Below, piece after piece: positions 11,170-25,343 of a stretch of 64,000 nt of DNA; the stretch's first letter is position 1; every line of letters starts with the position of its first letter. Source of the stretch: Medicago truncatula (taxonomy: Eukaryota; Streptophyta; Magnoliopsida; Fabales; Fabaceae). The position numbers and the translations under genes are program-made. The stretch covers positions 38,096,762 through 38,160,761 of the forward strand of contig NC_053042.1 of NCBI RefSeq assembly GCF_003473485.1, written 5' to 3'. The notes under the pieces were generated by a model. That model saw only the letters and a program-made list of their open reading frames with translations. It did not search any database and was not told the DNA's origin.

Positions 11170-14100
11170 ATGGCTAATCCTCAAAACGATCCCCTTTCGC
11201 AAGCCGAAACAACTTGTGGATCTCTTCTGTATGAACTTCAGGTGTTCATTCAATTTTGCTGCAATTATCTTTTCTAGAATCCTAAAAAAGTAAGAATTTA
11301 TTCATGACTGAAAAACATTGAGAATTTACTATTGTTTGTTACAATTTGTTTATTAGATAATTTGGGATGAAGTTGGTGAGGCGGAGCCAGATAGAGACAG
11401 AATGCTGTTTGAACTTGAACAAGAGTGTCTTGAAGTGTATCGAAGGAAGGTAGATCAGGCGAATAAGTCTAGAGCTCAACTAAGACAGTTAATTGCTGAT
11501 TGTGAGGCTGAACTTGCAGCTATCTGTTCTGCAATGGGCGAGCGACCAGTGCACATTAGACAGGTTATATATTTTAATAACTGCAATAATTTGCTCATTT
11601 TTGTGTATGTTTCTTACCTGAATACAATGGAAGAAGTGCTTAATTTGAAGTTAATACTAACAAGTGCCCCTTAAGGCATTGTTTAAGTAGTCAAAAGTGG
11701 AATGTTTATTACTTTTTCATGTGATTAATTGGTGTTTTTAAGTCAATTTCTTTTTATGGATTCCTGAAACAATGCCCTTGGGTAACTTGTTAGAATGACC
11801 CTTTAAAAATGAGCAGATTGCTACCCTATTCTAGCAGAACATATTTCAAAATCCCGGGAGAGATAGCTCACTAATAAATGAACAAAGGGTAAGTAGTTCG
11901 ACTCATCCACATTCACGTGGTAAACATTTGGACCATGTGTTATTACAAGGACACATTGCCCTTGCTAAATCAAATGGAAAGTAGATATATAATTGGTCTA
12001 TTTTTGACATTGTATCCATAGATAGCGCACTTGCCGTATTTATAAGATCCATATCCTAATCAACATTGCGTTTGATATAGTCACCATCTTTAATGCATAA
12101 TTTGCTATTTTCGTGTGTCTTTTTTTCTGCCAAGAGAACATGTTATCGAGTTAGAGTACTAATTGGATCGGTACTTTGTCTCTTTCCCGTTTTTCTAGTC
12201 CGATCAAAATGCTGGAAGCCTGAAGGAAGAGTATGCAAGAATTCTTCCACAGCTGGAGGAGATGAAAAAGCAGAAGTTGGAGCGTAGAAATCAATTTACA
12301 GAAGTTCAAGAGCAGATTCAAAGCCTCTCAATGGAAATTTATGGCCCCAAAGAGTATGGTCCTTCCGTTGTAGATGAAACTGATTTGTCCCTGAGAAAAT
12401 TTGAAGATTTGCACAGACAGCTAAATGCACTTCAAAGTGAAAAGGTCAATAATTCACCTCTATCCATCATTTTTTCCGTTTCATCAACTTAACGACAATT
12501 TTTTTTGTATTCTGCGTCACTATAACTAATTACTTATTATGGTTCATTCTTTTCATGCAGATTGGGCGCCTAAAGACGGTTCAAGAGCACTTGTGTACTT
12601 TAAATTCTCTTTGTTTAGTGCTCGGTTTTGACTTTAAGCAGACAGTCCTTGGAATTCATCCCAGTTTAGGAGACGAAGGACCTAAGAGTGTAAGTAATGA
12701 TACTATCCAGCAACTGGCTGCTGCTATACAACAACTACGGGAAATTAAATTACAGAGAATGCAGAAGGTAAACAATGATTTAAAAATAAATTCTGCCACT
12801 TTATTTTTTGAATTTTGTGTTCTTTGCCATGGTTGATAGTTGTAAGTCATTGTTTGGCAGCTCCAAGATCTTGCAACAACAATGTTGGAGCTCTGGAACC
12901 TGATGGATACACCTATTGAAGAGCAGCAGATGTTTCAGAATGTTACTTGTAATATAGCTGCCTCAGAAGATGAAATAACTGAACCAAACACCTTGTCCGA
13001 GGACTTCATCAATTGCGTGAGTTACAAGTTGCTTGAGTATAATATGGACTATATTTCTTTATTTTATAGGTTCAGAATTCACGAAGAAGTATTAATGCCA
13101 TGCAGGTGGAGGTCGAAGTATCTAGGTTAGAAGAGTTAAAATCCAGCAAAATGAAGGAGCTTGTGCTAAAGAAGAGAACAGAGCTGGAGGAAATTTGTCG
13201 AAAGACTCATTTAGTTCCAGAAATAGATGGTGCAGTCGAATATGCCGTTGAAGCTATAGAATCTGGTAATATTCTTTCTATCTATTTTAATTTGCAAGGT
13301 TTTTCTGGACATGATTGCAATTATTTCTTTTGCACACTTCAAACTCTGCCTGTTCCTTGATGCAGGAATTGTGGACCCTGCATGTGTGCTTGAACAGTTT
13401 GAGCGCCAGGTTGCCCAAGTTAAAGAGGAAGCTTTGGGTCGAAAAGACATACTTGAAAAGGTTGAGAAATGGTTGGCTGCATGTAACGAAGAGTCTTGGC
13501 TTGAGGAATATAACAGGGTTAGTTGTTTGTATTCTCCATTTTGACTTCCATTTTTTCAGTCATACTCATACTTGCAAATAAGCTCAATGTTCATTTTCCA
13601 GGATGACAATCGATATAATGCTGGAAGAGGTGCTCATCTTACTCTCAAGCGAGCTGAGAAAGCACGTGGGTTGGTTAACAAAATTCCAGGTATTTTATAG
13701 ATCTTAATTGTTACACATATGTTTTGGCTCAATGATATAAACACATCAAACTGAAACATGAACCTGCATTCACAAGTGTGACTTAATAATTATATATGGA
13801 GCTTCAGCAAAGGTGTCAATTTCAATGTGCAGTGATAATTCTTAATATTCCGACTTTGCTTGTGAGTTCCAAAAGCAAGAATGGGATAATTAACAATAGT
13901 TTGGTTGGTTGTTTTCTTTGATTGATATCATTTATATTCAAATTTTTGTTCCACTATGACTTCATTTGTAATATGCCAAGCCATCTACATCAATATTCAC
14001 GTATGGTTGTGATACGTCTCCCTTTTTATATATAGGAATGGTAGATGCATTGACTTCGAAAACTATAGCATGGGAAAAGGAAAAAGGTTTCGAGTTCACA

Positions 14101-15804
14101 TATGATGGTGTAAGTTCTCTCTTTAAGATTTCTGTTGACTGTCGTACTAAATTTTGGATTTTTTACTTTTTAATTATTATTAGCTACCGCACAAGTGAAT
14201 TTTCTTCAAAATGATTCCATCTGTTTTTGGTTTTTTAGGTTCGTCTACTCTCAATGATTGAAGAGTACAATATATTACGAGAAGAGAAAGAGCAAGAACG
14301 CCGTAGGCAGCGGGTATAGTCTTCTTATTTCATTTAAATAGGCAATCAAAATGAATTCTAGTTATATTATTGATCTGTATATTCATCAACAGATATATGT
14401 TTTTGTGTAATTTCTCCGAAACTTGTTAAATTATACGTTTCTGTTGCAGGACCTGAAAAAGCTTCAGGGACAAATGATAGCAGAACAGGAGGCACTATAT
14501 GGATCAAAACCAAGCCCTTCAAAGCCACAGAGTGTAAAGAAGGGGCCTAGGATGTCAACCGGAGGTGCAGCTAGTAGAAGAGTTTCCCTTGGAGGAGCAA
14601 TGCTTCAAACTCCAAAACCTGATTCAAAAGCTACTCATTCACGTGCCATGAGAAAGGTTGACAAAGTGCCTCAATTTGATCAACTAAGTTACCCGGATGA
14701 TGGTGTTTCTTGTTTATCATCAGGTAGTTTAACTCTACTTTTGGTTATACTTTCGTGGTTTCAGATTCCTTACTTAGTAATAATAGTTATAATTGTGTTT
14801 TTTCCTGTTTGACTCAAAAGAAGAAAGGTCATAGATCAATCAGGTCTCTTGGTTTGTGGTTAAAGTGATAAGGGGTTGTTTGCTGGGGTGGGGAGAGGTT
14901 TTCTCTAGGTCCAGACTATATTCAAAAGAAAATTGGTTAAAACCACATTCATTTTTCTTCTTTCTTATTTCAATCTGTGAATTTTCTTCTCAAAATTAAG
15001 ATGACACAAGAGCCTCGCTCAATGTAATTATGATGTCTTTTGATCATTGTATCTGGTTCCTTTGACATGAGCTTGAGTGAATACTTTAGAGGAAAGTGTT
15101 GGCCATATCAGTCATTGAGGAAGACATCAACTGCTGATATGGCTGGCATATAGCTCTTTCCTTGATGTTTGTTTCCTAAATTGTATAAATAGTAATATAT
15201 ATGATGCATAACTCCGAACTCATGCATTCTCTCACACACACTCTCATGTACCATATGAATTTTGAACTTTAACAAGTGTTTTTTTTTTTTTTTTTTTCTC
15301 TCTCTTTCTTTTTTTCCATGTGAAGCTCGAAGAGGACTAGATATTGCTGGGATTCCTGCAAAAAAGCACTCACTTGGTGCTGCTAGTGCCTATGAATTAG
15401 AATCTCCTCTGACAAGACAACCTTTTTCTCCCCTCTCATCTAATAATGTATCATCAAAAGCAAATGTGGCGAATGCTGCAAATGAGCATATCATGCAGAG
15501 TGAAAAGTTCCCAAAAACAATGGCCCTTAACAATGTGCCCTTTGTTAGTCCCTGCAAGGCAATGACTGTGACTGATCAAGAGAATAAAACTCCAAAGGCG
15601 ATGCCTATTCCTATCCCGCCAACACCTTCAACTGTATCAATTCCTATGAATATGGCCGTGACTCCAGTCCCTTCATCAGTTTCAATGAATGTGGCCGTGA
15701 CTCCAGTTCCATCGTCAGCTACTGTTGGATGCAATGTGATTCCAGTCCAAGAGATTGAATATTCCTTCGAGGAAAGACGGCTCGCTTATTATATGTTGGC
15801 ATGA
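11170..15804 (+). CDS. MAP65-3-like: 65-kDa microtubule-associated protein, MAP65-3/PLEIADE-like
   Basis: Twelve coding exons: 11170-11241, 11357-11563, 12199-12444, 12561-12767, 12861-13016, 13106-13265, 13366-13517, 13602-13689, 14036-14109, 14239-14313, 14450-14723, 15326-15804. All junctions keep frame and give 729 residues, close to family size. It starts [20 protein letters not shown] and runs into the conserved [19 protein letters not shown]. The N-terminal two thirds is a helical coiled-coil dimerisation rod. The microtubule-binding core is [18 protein letters not shown] (to residue 400) followed by [20 protein letters not shown]. The C-terminal tail is basic and Ser/Pro-rich ([25 protein letters not shown]) with likely kinase sites, and ends [20 protein letters not shown]65/PRC1/Ase1 proteins crosslink antiparallel microtubules; MAP65-3 acts in the phragmoplast midzone at cytokinesis. 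Sequence and tail favour the MAP65-3 branch. Confidence 0.94.
11646..11808. mobile_element. Degenerate MITE in MAP65 intron 2
   Basis: CTAACAAGTGCCCCTTAAGG at the left is answered by inverted GGGTCATTCTAACAAGT-type sequence at the right (ending GAATGACCC near 11803), with an ATTGTTT(A/C)AG extension in both arms. It resembles the element at 9337-9507 in layout and terminal motif, so both may belong to one family. No clear TSD was found. Confidence 0.55.
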
Positions 15805-17700
15805 TTATTTTGTTTGGCTGAGAGATTATATTAATGTGATGAATAATCATAAGTCAATTATAATTGGCTTCCTGATTGTTGTGTACATTACAAGAAATGA
15901 ACCTAGACTAGGATATGGAACAGACTTATTGATGAGATTTTTGTGGTTTAATGCGATTTAATTTTCTTACTTCTTTCTGATTGTTTCATCTGGAAATGGT
16001 CTTGGTTGTATTGGATCCCACCTATATGAAGAATTAATGTTGTTACTGTTTTAAATGAATTTGAAATATTTTACCATGTACCAGCAAAACCATGATTTTC
16101 ATTATTGTAATCCTCCTCAAATTACTTTCAAATTAACTCATCATTCTCTCGCTTTTCTTTTGCTCTGTAACTTTTCCGACCCATATTAACGAAATTACTT
16201 ATTGAGTTCAAGACTCATTCATTATTGTTAAGACTTAATCATGATAAAAAAAATAAAGTGATTGTAGAGAAACATTTTTCTCTTATGTTGACAACTAAGT
16301 CTACTGTTTTGAGAATGAGGAATATTAGGATGAGCAAATTAATAGCTGGCATTAATTTTGTGTATATGTTTAACAGAGCATGAATATGTTAAAATAAATA
16401 ACTCTTCATTTTTTTTACTTTATTCAGCAAGTATGGTCAAATCCATGATTACTCATAGCCCCATTTGAATCAAATTAACTAGAAAAAAAGGAGATGAATA
16501 TGATGAAGACAAAAAAAAACAGGTTTTGTGCATCATAATTAACTTGAAGAATATAACAGGACTTGCTTCTAAAAAAAAAAAAAATTCTGTCAAAAAAAAA
16601 TCTACTTATATTTTATTTTCATGCGTTGATTAAAAGGAGAAAGTGGGTTTTAGGACAGTCCTTGTGGTCAAACACTCAACAGAAGGCGTGAGCAATTAAA
16701 GGAAAAGGGTACAAAAAGAAGACTCGCGCGTTTACATTAGAGCAAACATTAGGCAGTTCTAATTTTTTTTAGATATACGAAATGACAAAATCGTTATAAA
16801 TTCACGCACATAAATGAATGTACGAGCCCTTATAATAGCATCCGGCCTAACAATTTTAATATTTTTATCAGTTAATCTAAAACTTGTGGACTACGCAGTT
16901 CTAATTTAAATGACCTAGTGTACTATTTATATAATATATTTTCAAATCCAAAATGAATTTAAAAACTAAAATATCTACAAAAAAATTATTTATAAACATA
17001 TTTACAATTTCGATACATTTAAAAATTACAATGAGATCAACTAATATCTTCAAAAAATCAAAATAATAGTTTAGAGGTTCACATTAGAGTGGCATCCTAT
17101 GTATATTCACCAAACAAAGAGGGCATTTCTAATTTTATTATTCTTTTTTCTTTTAAATTTTTCTATTTGAGTTTCTTGGTCAACTTTAATTTAATTTAAC
17201 TGAAAAGACAAAAGAACTTGTCAGTAGTTGGGAAAATGTAATGGTTCCATTCTTAACTTTACAGCTTTGAATATTTTTTTAAAAGAAAAACTTTAAATAA
17301 ATAAATACCATTTACATTAAAAAAATGCCAATTTCTTTCCTTTTCAAAAATGCAACCTATTTTTTTAATCTATTCAAATTAAGTATCTGCATTCACAGTC
17401 ATTTATTAAATCAACTTTATTAAATTTCCAAGACGGACGTGAACCATTTTATTAACCAAAATTTATACTTTCAATTTTACAATTAAAATATTAATTCATA
17501 ATTAAAATCCGAATATTTAATTACTTTATTTTAATATTTATTTAATTTTCCACATTTTTTTATCAACTTTATTTATTTACTCAACCTTTTCCTCCAAAAC
17601 CCTAAATTCACAAATCACACATGAGATTTTCTTAGCCAAAGTTTGTATTTTTTTCTTAGTAATTCTAGATTTTTTCCATAATTTCTGTGGTAATTTCAAA
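15805..17700. other. Intergenic MAP65 to AHL
   Basis: Very AT-rich sequence holding the MAP65 3' end region and the SINE at 16755-16885. Several (A)n and (T)n runs were seen, but no gene-like frame. Confidence 0.6.
16755..16885 (-). mobile_element. tRNA-derived SINE, antisense copy
   Basis: Reading the minus strand, an A-box-like region near 16870 is followed by CCGGATGCTATTATAAGGGC and a decayed B box, then a tail with TTTCGTATATCTAAAAAAA. The same architecture and the GATA(G/T)ACGAAATGA(C/T)AAA and CGGCCTAACAATTT segments recur at 47675-47815, so the two are one family. Confidence 0.6.
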
Positions 17701-18035
17701 ATTTTCTGTGTTCTTGCAATGGTGCAGATTTAAGCTCACAATACTGCGATTTTCTCGGAAACTAATTTCAACTGTTCCAATTCAATTTCTAGGTTTTCAT
17801 CTTTCAATAATTTCATACAAAAATTCTTCAGTTTCTGTAGTTTAATCTCTGATTGTAAAATTTTCTGTACCAAACTCTGTTTTCTGAAGTTATTTTTTAC
17901 CCTTTTTGAAAAAAATTCAATTTTTCTGAATTTTTAGTGTGATTAAGAGTTGAAAACGTTTGAATCTTCAATGGGTAGGGTTTAAGCTAAATTTAGAATT
18001 TTGGGGTGTTTTAGTTTTCTTTGATTTGCATAAAA

Positions 18036-21000
18036 ATGGAAGAAAGAGAGAATTTTGGAGCTGTGAATGTAGTGGGTGGTAATGAGGTTCCTGTGAGTTT
18101 TCAAGCTGCTCCAAGGATTGATAACAACTTGGATTTTTCCATGGCAACGGTGCCGGTGTCGTTGCCGGAGACAGCGTTGAAGAAGAAGAGGGGGAGACCA
18201 AGGAAGTATGGACCAGATGGTAAGCCTGCTCCTGGAGCTGTGACTGCCCTTTCGCCTATGCCGATTTCATCGTCGATACCGTTGACTGGAGAGTTCTCTG
18301 CTTGGAAAAGAGGTAGAGGGAAGCCTGTTGAATCTATGAAGAAATCATCTTTTAAGTTTGATTTTGAAAGTCCACCTGTGCAAGGTATTATATATAGTTC
18401 TTTGATCTTTGAAATGTTTTGAAGTTTCAATTTTAGATAGTATTAGTGTTTATTTTCCTTTTTTTTTTCTTCTTATAATTTTCTTTGACTGTTACTTATG
18501 TTTCTAAGGTTTTGTTTTTACTGTTACATTTGCAGTATTTTGAGAAATGAGAGTGGGATTCATTATTATTCATAAAAAAAAACAGTGAAATTTATAATGA
18601 ATCATGAATCCTCTTGTTATTTTTTCAACATAATTGATTTTTGTTTTCATTTTAATTTTTGTTTTTTGAGTTCTAATTGTTATGGAGGTAGTTATTTTCT
18701 CTGATCTGTGTTTATAATGTGAAATTTGTATTTTTGATTTTGTGATAGAGTTTATATTTGGGGGGTGGGGAGTGGACCCTTAGCTGAGATTCCTTTTCAG
18801 ATCTGAATACAAAGTGTGAGGTGGATGTGGATATTTTTGTGGTTGAAAGTGAGGTTGTATTTGTTCTGTTTAGGGTAGCATATGATGCTCCTTATTTTCC
18901 TTTTTAAGATGAAGAAAAGTATTGCATTATGCATTATATGACAATGGAAACGGTTAGAGTAAATGAAGGGACCAGTTAGAATGAGTCTAATAGTTAGTTA
19001 TAGCTTGTTTGTCATATAGAACTGGTCTAAAGCTAATATAATAATTAATTTTAACATCTTACTAATCACCTTGTTTGCTGGTTTGAATAATAGGCTGCAA
19101 AATAGGAATTTCAGTCTGAAATATTTCCAAATTTAAACTTGTTCGTTATTATGGATATATTATTAAGAGCAATCTCCCAGGAACCCGATGATTAAGACAA
19201 AAAATATGATCTTCTAGTTAAAAACTAGTGGTCTCTTAGAATGGTACTATCCATCAATATTTTAGTCAAATGCATTGAAATATATTTTAATGTTTGCAGA
19301 AGAGATTTTTGGTTGCATATTATGCTTGGATGGAGAGATTTAGAGAATGTATTAGGTAGAAATTTCTGTGTGAAGAAGAGGACCAACAAAATGAGGAACT
19401 TTAATAAGATCATTTTAAAACGCTGCCTTGTTTTTTTTTTTTTTTTAATTAACATTATGTTCTGCCAATTTTTTGGCATAGTTATTATCAATCCACGATA
19501 GCGACACATAGTGGCTAACCCTAAACATGCTATATTCAGAAAACGTATTCTGAATTTCATATACATATTAATTAAATTATTAATAATACAATATCTATAA
19601 ATGCCAGTAATTTACAATATATATATATGAAAAGTCATAGTTCTTAATCAAAACACAGGAGTAAATACCAAAAAAACTCATAAAACAAACAAGTTAAAGC
19701 ATCTAAATGCTTAATGTAACTAACCATCAAAATTTGATGTTTATATCCCAATATTAGAAGAATAAAACCCTAAAATATCCCTAATACTACATTTTTCTGA
19801 AACTTTTAGTTGCTGTAAGCACTGCCATTTTTGCTTCTATAGTGGGCACAACAGCGACAGCAGAAAACCGCTCTGCTACATACTTCCAATAGCGGCTAGT
19901 GGCCGCAATAATACTCTATTTGTAGTATTTTAAACAACAAAATAAAGAGAAGGGACAAAAATCATTACTTAATATTGGCATTTTCTTCCCTTTTCTTTAT
20001 CTTGCAACATACAAGTAGGACAATATTTAGATTGAATTGTGTGTTGTTTAACATGGTAAACAACATGCATATGTTACATTTTGCATGCAAGTGAACATGC
20101 TGGCTTGGTGACTTCCATATCTGAACAAGATCTGGGTTCTTTAATTGTTTAAGAGGGTTGGCACTCTTTGTCTTTGAGGGTTATGAACTAAGGCCCAGAA
20201 AGCCGTAAAGTATGGAAAACAAAAATATTTATTGACTCGGTTATTTGGATACTGTTATAATCGCTTCTGCACTATAGCATAGTACGTGGTTAGAACTCTA
20301 TATGCAGTACATAGAAGAGACGACACTTAATTGTTTTGACTAATGACACAATTTTGATCCAGGGTAATAAAGAATCTTCGAAAATTAGGTTAGGGCTGGC
20401 CAATTTACTTCCATGTAATGTTGCGTTGCGTGAGAATGTTGAGTTTGCTGTCTAATTAAATAAATGAATTGAGCTGGAGTTAAGACTTTCAAATATGACT
20501 TATTGAATTTATCTTCGTTCTAAAAATTCTTTATGCTTAATTTGCTGTTTCTATTAATGAAGTCTCTTGGAAAATAAATCATTTTCCTTCAAATCTACCT
20601 CATCCTTTAAAAGATGGATCTGACTGAATGATACATAATGTTCTTTTTCGTTTTTTTTTTTTTTTTTTTTAATATTTAATGGATTGCTTTTATATAATGA
20701 ATGAACTGGTTGTTGTTTTTATTTTTGTGAACTATAAAGGAAGTTCCTCTCTAGACTTTCTTTATTACATTCTTGCATTTCCTGTCTTTCTCCATCAATT
20801 GATCTTCCTTATATGTATTTTATGTAGTTGTAGGTGGAGGTGTAAGTGAGGGAATTGCATACTCAGTAGGTGCCAACTTCACAGCTTATGTGCTTACAGT
20901 GAATTCTGGCGAGGTAATAAGTTCCTATCCTTTTACGTCTATATCCTGAACTTTAGTTAGGTTATGACTATAGTCTGTTCATTTCTTTATATCATATTTT

Positions 21001-22111
21001 ACCATGGTATGGATCAAGTGGTTGTGTATGTTGTCATTATTGAAGTAAATTATTGACTCTGGATTTTAGTTTTTGAATTTCATTTTTGGTGTTCTGCATG
21101 CTCATTTTAGCATTTGTGATTTTCTATGCTCTGTCTCAGGATGTTACCATGAAAATTATGTCCTCCCAACAAGGATCACGTGCAATATGCATTCTCTCTG
21201 CCACTGGCACCATTTCAAATGTTACACTTCGTCAATCGACTTCTTCAGGGGGTACTTTAACATACGAGGTGAGTTCAATCTTGTTCATCTACATAAAATA
21301 AAATAAAGAGTTCAGTCATTTGTTTCTCTATCATATTGGAATGTATGTACCATAAAGTCCTTCGTTTATATGCAGCCATGTCCGTCTTGTATTATATGTA
21401 TTGATATATTGATTCTATACATATCAAATATTAATTGAGTTTCCCTTCTATGGCATCGACTCACCAACTTCATACTGAATCGGTGTTACATATATCTTTC
21501 AATTTCATTTATGCCCTTAGTGAATGGATTTAATACATTCATACTGGGTGCTTTTACAGGGGCGGTTTGAGATTCTTTCCTTGTCTGGTTCCTTTATGCC
21601 AACTGAGAATGGAATTACAAGAAGCAGATCTGGTGGGATGAGTGTCTCTTTGGCGGGCCCAGATGGCCGAGTATTGGGTGGTGGACTCGCTGGTTTGCTT
21701 ATAGCTTCTGGTCCCGTGCAGGTAAACCTCAGGAGTAGGTTTTATACAAAAAATTGTTTGCAACACTCACTTTAACACTTCTTTCTAATGCTTACTCTGT
21801 TATGCATGCATCAGGTTGTTGTGGGAAGTTTTCTTCCTGGTCACCATCTGGAGCACAACAGCAAGAAGCAGAGGGTGGAGCATACTATATCAACTATTAC
21901 TCATAATAATCCTCCTCCACATGTTAATCATCATGTGTCTAATGAAGTAAGTTTTGGTGGAGTGAAGCCTTTTATGACACCTGCTGCATTTCAAGAAGAG
22001 AATATTGTTTCTTTCAACAACAATGCTCAAGACTCTAGGAACACCTCATCTGCTGAAGACAGAGATCCTTTACCTGAAAAGGACTCTAATCATAGTCAAT
22101 CAACTACTTGA
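18036..22111 (+). CDS. AT-hook motif nuclear-localized (AHL) protein with PPC domain
   Basis: Five coding exons, 18036-18384, 20828-20913, 21140-21268, 21560-21721 and 21815-22111, give 340 residues. A canonical AT-hook RGRPRKYGPDG starts at residue 52, and a second KRGRGKP motif lies at 91-97. The PPC/DUF296 domain begins near 117 and contains SVGANFTAYVLTVNSGE, DVTMKIMSSQQG, RAICILSATGTISNVTLRQ, GGTLTYEGRFEILSLSGSF and GGLAGLLIASGPVQVVVGSF. The tail is His/Asn/Ser-rich. Two AT-hooks with intron-split PPC place it with AHL1-like proteins, which bind AT-rich DNA in the nuclear matrix and assemble through PPC trimers. The start is ATG 18036 although the frame is open to 18021. Exon 2 has two in-frame acceptors six bases apart (20827 and 20833). 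Part of the last exon is duplicated at 30482. Confidence 0.94.
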
Positions 22112-25100
22112 GTTGAATCAACCTCATGCTTTTACTGATGCTGTCAAAATTAACTTACCAGGACAGAATTGTGGGTGTCAAAAGTGCAATGTTTAGTGTT
22201 AGATGTTAGTTGGTTTGTTAGTTTTCCACGTGGTTGTTTTGTTCATCTCTAGTGATGTTTACTCATCATTGTAGCAAATAGATGTAGGGTACATGTGCTA
22301 TTATTTTTGTCCTTGTTAAGAATTCTATTCTCTATATATATGGATGCTATAATTAAGTGTGATTGGATGTGATATGAACTGTAACTTTAAATTAAGTTAT
22401 TCTGTTGTGAATGAAGATTTTTCATGTCAGTTTCTTAGGGTTACCTTCTCTTGTTGATAAAAGGTCACTCTGCATTTTAATAAATCATATACTACTAGTA
22501 GTATGTAGTTTTCAATCTAAATAATTAATTGATGGTTATAGCTGTTTCTGTAACTACAACTGCTGCCATCATAACTGTCACAATAATATATTTTTTTTGA
22601 AGCACCGTAAATTTAAAATACAATAGTTAATTTAGTTAATGTTTTTCTTTCTTAATGTTAAATTTAGAAAAGTTTTATAATTAAAATAGTTAAATGATAA
22701 GATATGTATCATGCATGAGGGCTATACATATTTTTAGAGTACATCTTTAAAAAAATTCAAAGTATTTAAGAATTTGGGTCAAATAGAGACATTTCAAAGT
22801 AAAATTGCAGGCAGCAAGAATATTGTTATAATTTTATTATTTTGTTACACAATTGATATCATTATTTTAGTAAACATTTTCATGTTTGTATATGGATTGT
22901 TTTGTTGAATTCCTGATGCTCCGAATGTGTTAGTCTACCAAGAAGGGCATACCTCAAACTGACAGAAACGAACGAGAGAAAGAATACAAAGCGTCTAATG
23001 AGTTAGAATCAGGGGCAACAACAAAACCAGCATTGAGACCCATCAAGAGTTTTGGTTTGAATCTCTCAAACTAAATAGCATAAGGACAAAACTTACAAAC
23101 AGTTACTTATGTACTATTGGTGCTGTTGCCCAATTAAAACATAACAACTGGATTAAAATTTCCACGTGAGATACAACATCACTAAGAGAAACGTTAGTCT
23201 CCGTTAATCTATTCATCCCTGTATTCCTTCCTTCTCTCTGTTTTGCTAAATACTACCCCACAGTCCAACACCATATTCTCTCTCTCGACTACACAACTTT
23301 CTCTGTATTTCATATGCCCATGAAAGTTTATGGTATGCCTTTATTCTGTTATTCTCTTAATCGAAAATTCAATCATTCTTTTAAAACAAGTAGAAATTTC
23401 AAACAAATATGGTTGAAAAAATGGTAAATCACAACTTTGAAAGAAAAAGTATTCCAATAGTTTTTGCAATAACCAAGGAACTATAACTATATGAAGAAGA
23501 AGAAGAAGAATCATCGAAGGATTTTATTTTCTTTTGCCATTGCTAGCAGTCAGGGGCGTCCCTGAGGTGCAAACAGCTCAAACGAGCTGGGTCTCAAAAA
23601 AAATTTATACCAAATATAATATATATTCTTCAATAAAAAAAATTATTTTATTCCCTCACAAGGATGGGTCTCTTTTAGGATTATTAGAATTAGTTCATCT
23701 TGATTTTGGTGTTAGGTGGGGGTTCCACGGTAGTCATTTTCATCTCTTGGTGTACCGCATATATACGTTTTGCTCATCCCGTACTTATCACTGGCCTCTT
23801 TTAAAAAAAACTACGTTTTGATTTTATCACTGACCTTTTTTCATTTCCAGAGCCGAGCCTCCGAATTCTCAAGGACGACCATACTAACCGTATCAATACT
23901 AGTTATGCCACATGAATGAAACTCAACACTTTTGCAAAGAGTTCAATTTAAATTCTTAAAATCTGAATTTTTTCATCACGTGAACATTTTTCAGGTTTGA
24001 AAATTTTCAGCTCTTACTTACACTCATCTTTCTTTCTTTTGACACAAAGTCCAATTCTGGTCTTCATGAGTTAGGAAAGAGATGCTTAAAATGCTTCAAG
24101 GTCAAAACTCAAAATTGGCAAATAGAATTTGATCAAAAGTGGGAAAATTTCCTTGGGCACAATTTTTACTTGTGAAATTGTGAGATCAAGATCGATAAGC
24201 ATGCACTGTTATATTTATTGTGCGCTCTCCTTCCGATACGAGCTAGGTGCCACCATGACTTTTTGGGGTCTTTCACGGCGTTAGATTGAAGAACGGTAAC
24301 AGTCCACGTGTTATGTTTTAACAGGGCACAGCACCAACAGTACATACAGAACATCATGTAAGTTTTGTCCATAGCATAAATAACATTGTTTAACAAAGTT
24401 GAACCGAAAATCGACCGGTTTTTGATTTTGATTTTAAGATATCTTTATACGAAAACACCTCTATTTTATTTTATCTCACATCTAAAAAAATTATTTTTTT
24501 AGCATTTGAAGCTGTTTTTTTATTTAAAAAAAACTATAATAAATAGATGCAATACTCTTAAAATGATTAATGTTCTTCAAAAATGTTTTTTTTTTTTTTT
24601 AATAATAAGTTATAACTATAACAAATGAGCTCTTAATCAAAGTATTATAATTGATTAATTACATAAACTCATATTTCTTTTAGAAAATACCCTTTTATAT
24701 AATCCAAACATTTTTTTTAAAAAAATTTTATAAAAATTATTGTTCGGCATATATATTTCGTGAACACATATGATGTCAATTATATGGTTAATATTTTGAT
24801 ACCAAGTGTCCAGAAGTCCTAACTCAACCGACAAAATTGTCGAAATTATTAGGCCAGACGGCATGACCAGAGTTTGAACCCCGACTTCCTCACTTGTGTG
24901 TAAGTTTATAATGACTTTTCCATTCCGCCTATCTAAAAATAAAATAAAATTTGATAGCAAGTTATCACTACTCTAATCTAAATGTGGCTCTTAAACTTCT
25001 TTTGAAAAATGAAAGGATCCAAACTCAAACCAAAAAGATAAATCAACAACTTCTTTAGTGTAATGGGATAGCTTCATTTAGAAGATGCACATGTCCCATA

Positions 25101-25200
25101 GTGTAATGGGATAGCTTCACAAGAACCTAATGCATGCCATGAAGAAGAGTGAAGTAATATGGTGTCCATTGTCCAACCCCACAAACATTAATTAAGGTCA
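22112..25200. other. Intergenic AHL to DUF89 copy A
   Basis: The AHL 3' UTR region (to about 22340) is followed by AT-rich sequence that aligns in patches with 30860-34400 of unit B. Sites empty here carry insertions in unit B (near 22630 and 22680). A SINE lies at 24785-24945. The stretch from about 23550 (CAGGGGCGTCCCTGAGGTGC) to 23880 may be a decayed hAT-type insertion. No convincing gene was seen. Confidence 0.55.
24785..24945 (+). mobile_element. tRNA-derived SINE
   Basis: TAACTCAACCGACAAAAT resembles a pol III A box, and GAGTTTGAACCCCGACTTCC is a good B box about 55 bp downstream. The tail TTTCCATTCCGCCTATCTAAAAATAAAA ends A-rich. It is a sense-strand relative of the copies at 16755 and 47675. 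Confidence 0.65.
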
Positions 25201-25210
25201 TAAAAGTGTA

Positions 25211-25343
25211 CTATAGATAGACCTAACTCCTAAGGTCAATCATAGCCAAACAAAAACTCCCCATTTTCATTTTACACTACAAGTACAAGCAATCACTCCT
25301 TCTTTTCCAAGTGAACCAACCACAAACCTCCGTCAACATTAAG
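25211..25343 (+). promoter_or_regulatory. Promoter and non-coding first exon of DUF89 copy A
   Basis: CTATAGATAGACCTAACT at 25211 is a TATA-like site kept in unit B (about 34299). A conserved leader (CAAACAAAAACTCCCCATTT) follows, and a donor after 25343 (CATTAAG/GTATGCC) is identical in unit B. The paired acceptor is TTCATAG at 25563. This suggests a leader intron of about 220 bp before the upstream exon. Confidence 0.5.

Noticed and set aside
23550-23880. hAT transposon from the CAGGGGCGTCCCTGAGG start
   Set aside because: No inverted partner end or TSD found; mentioned only within the intergenic entry.
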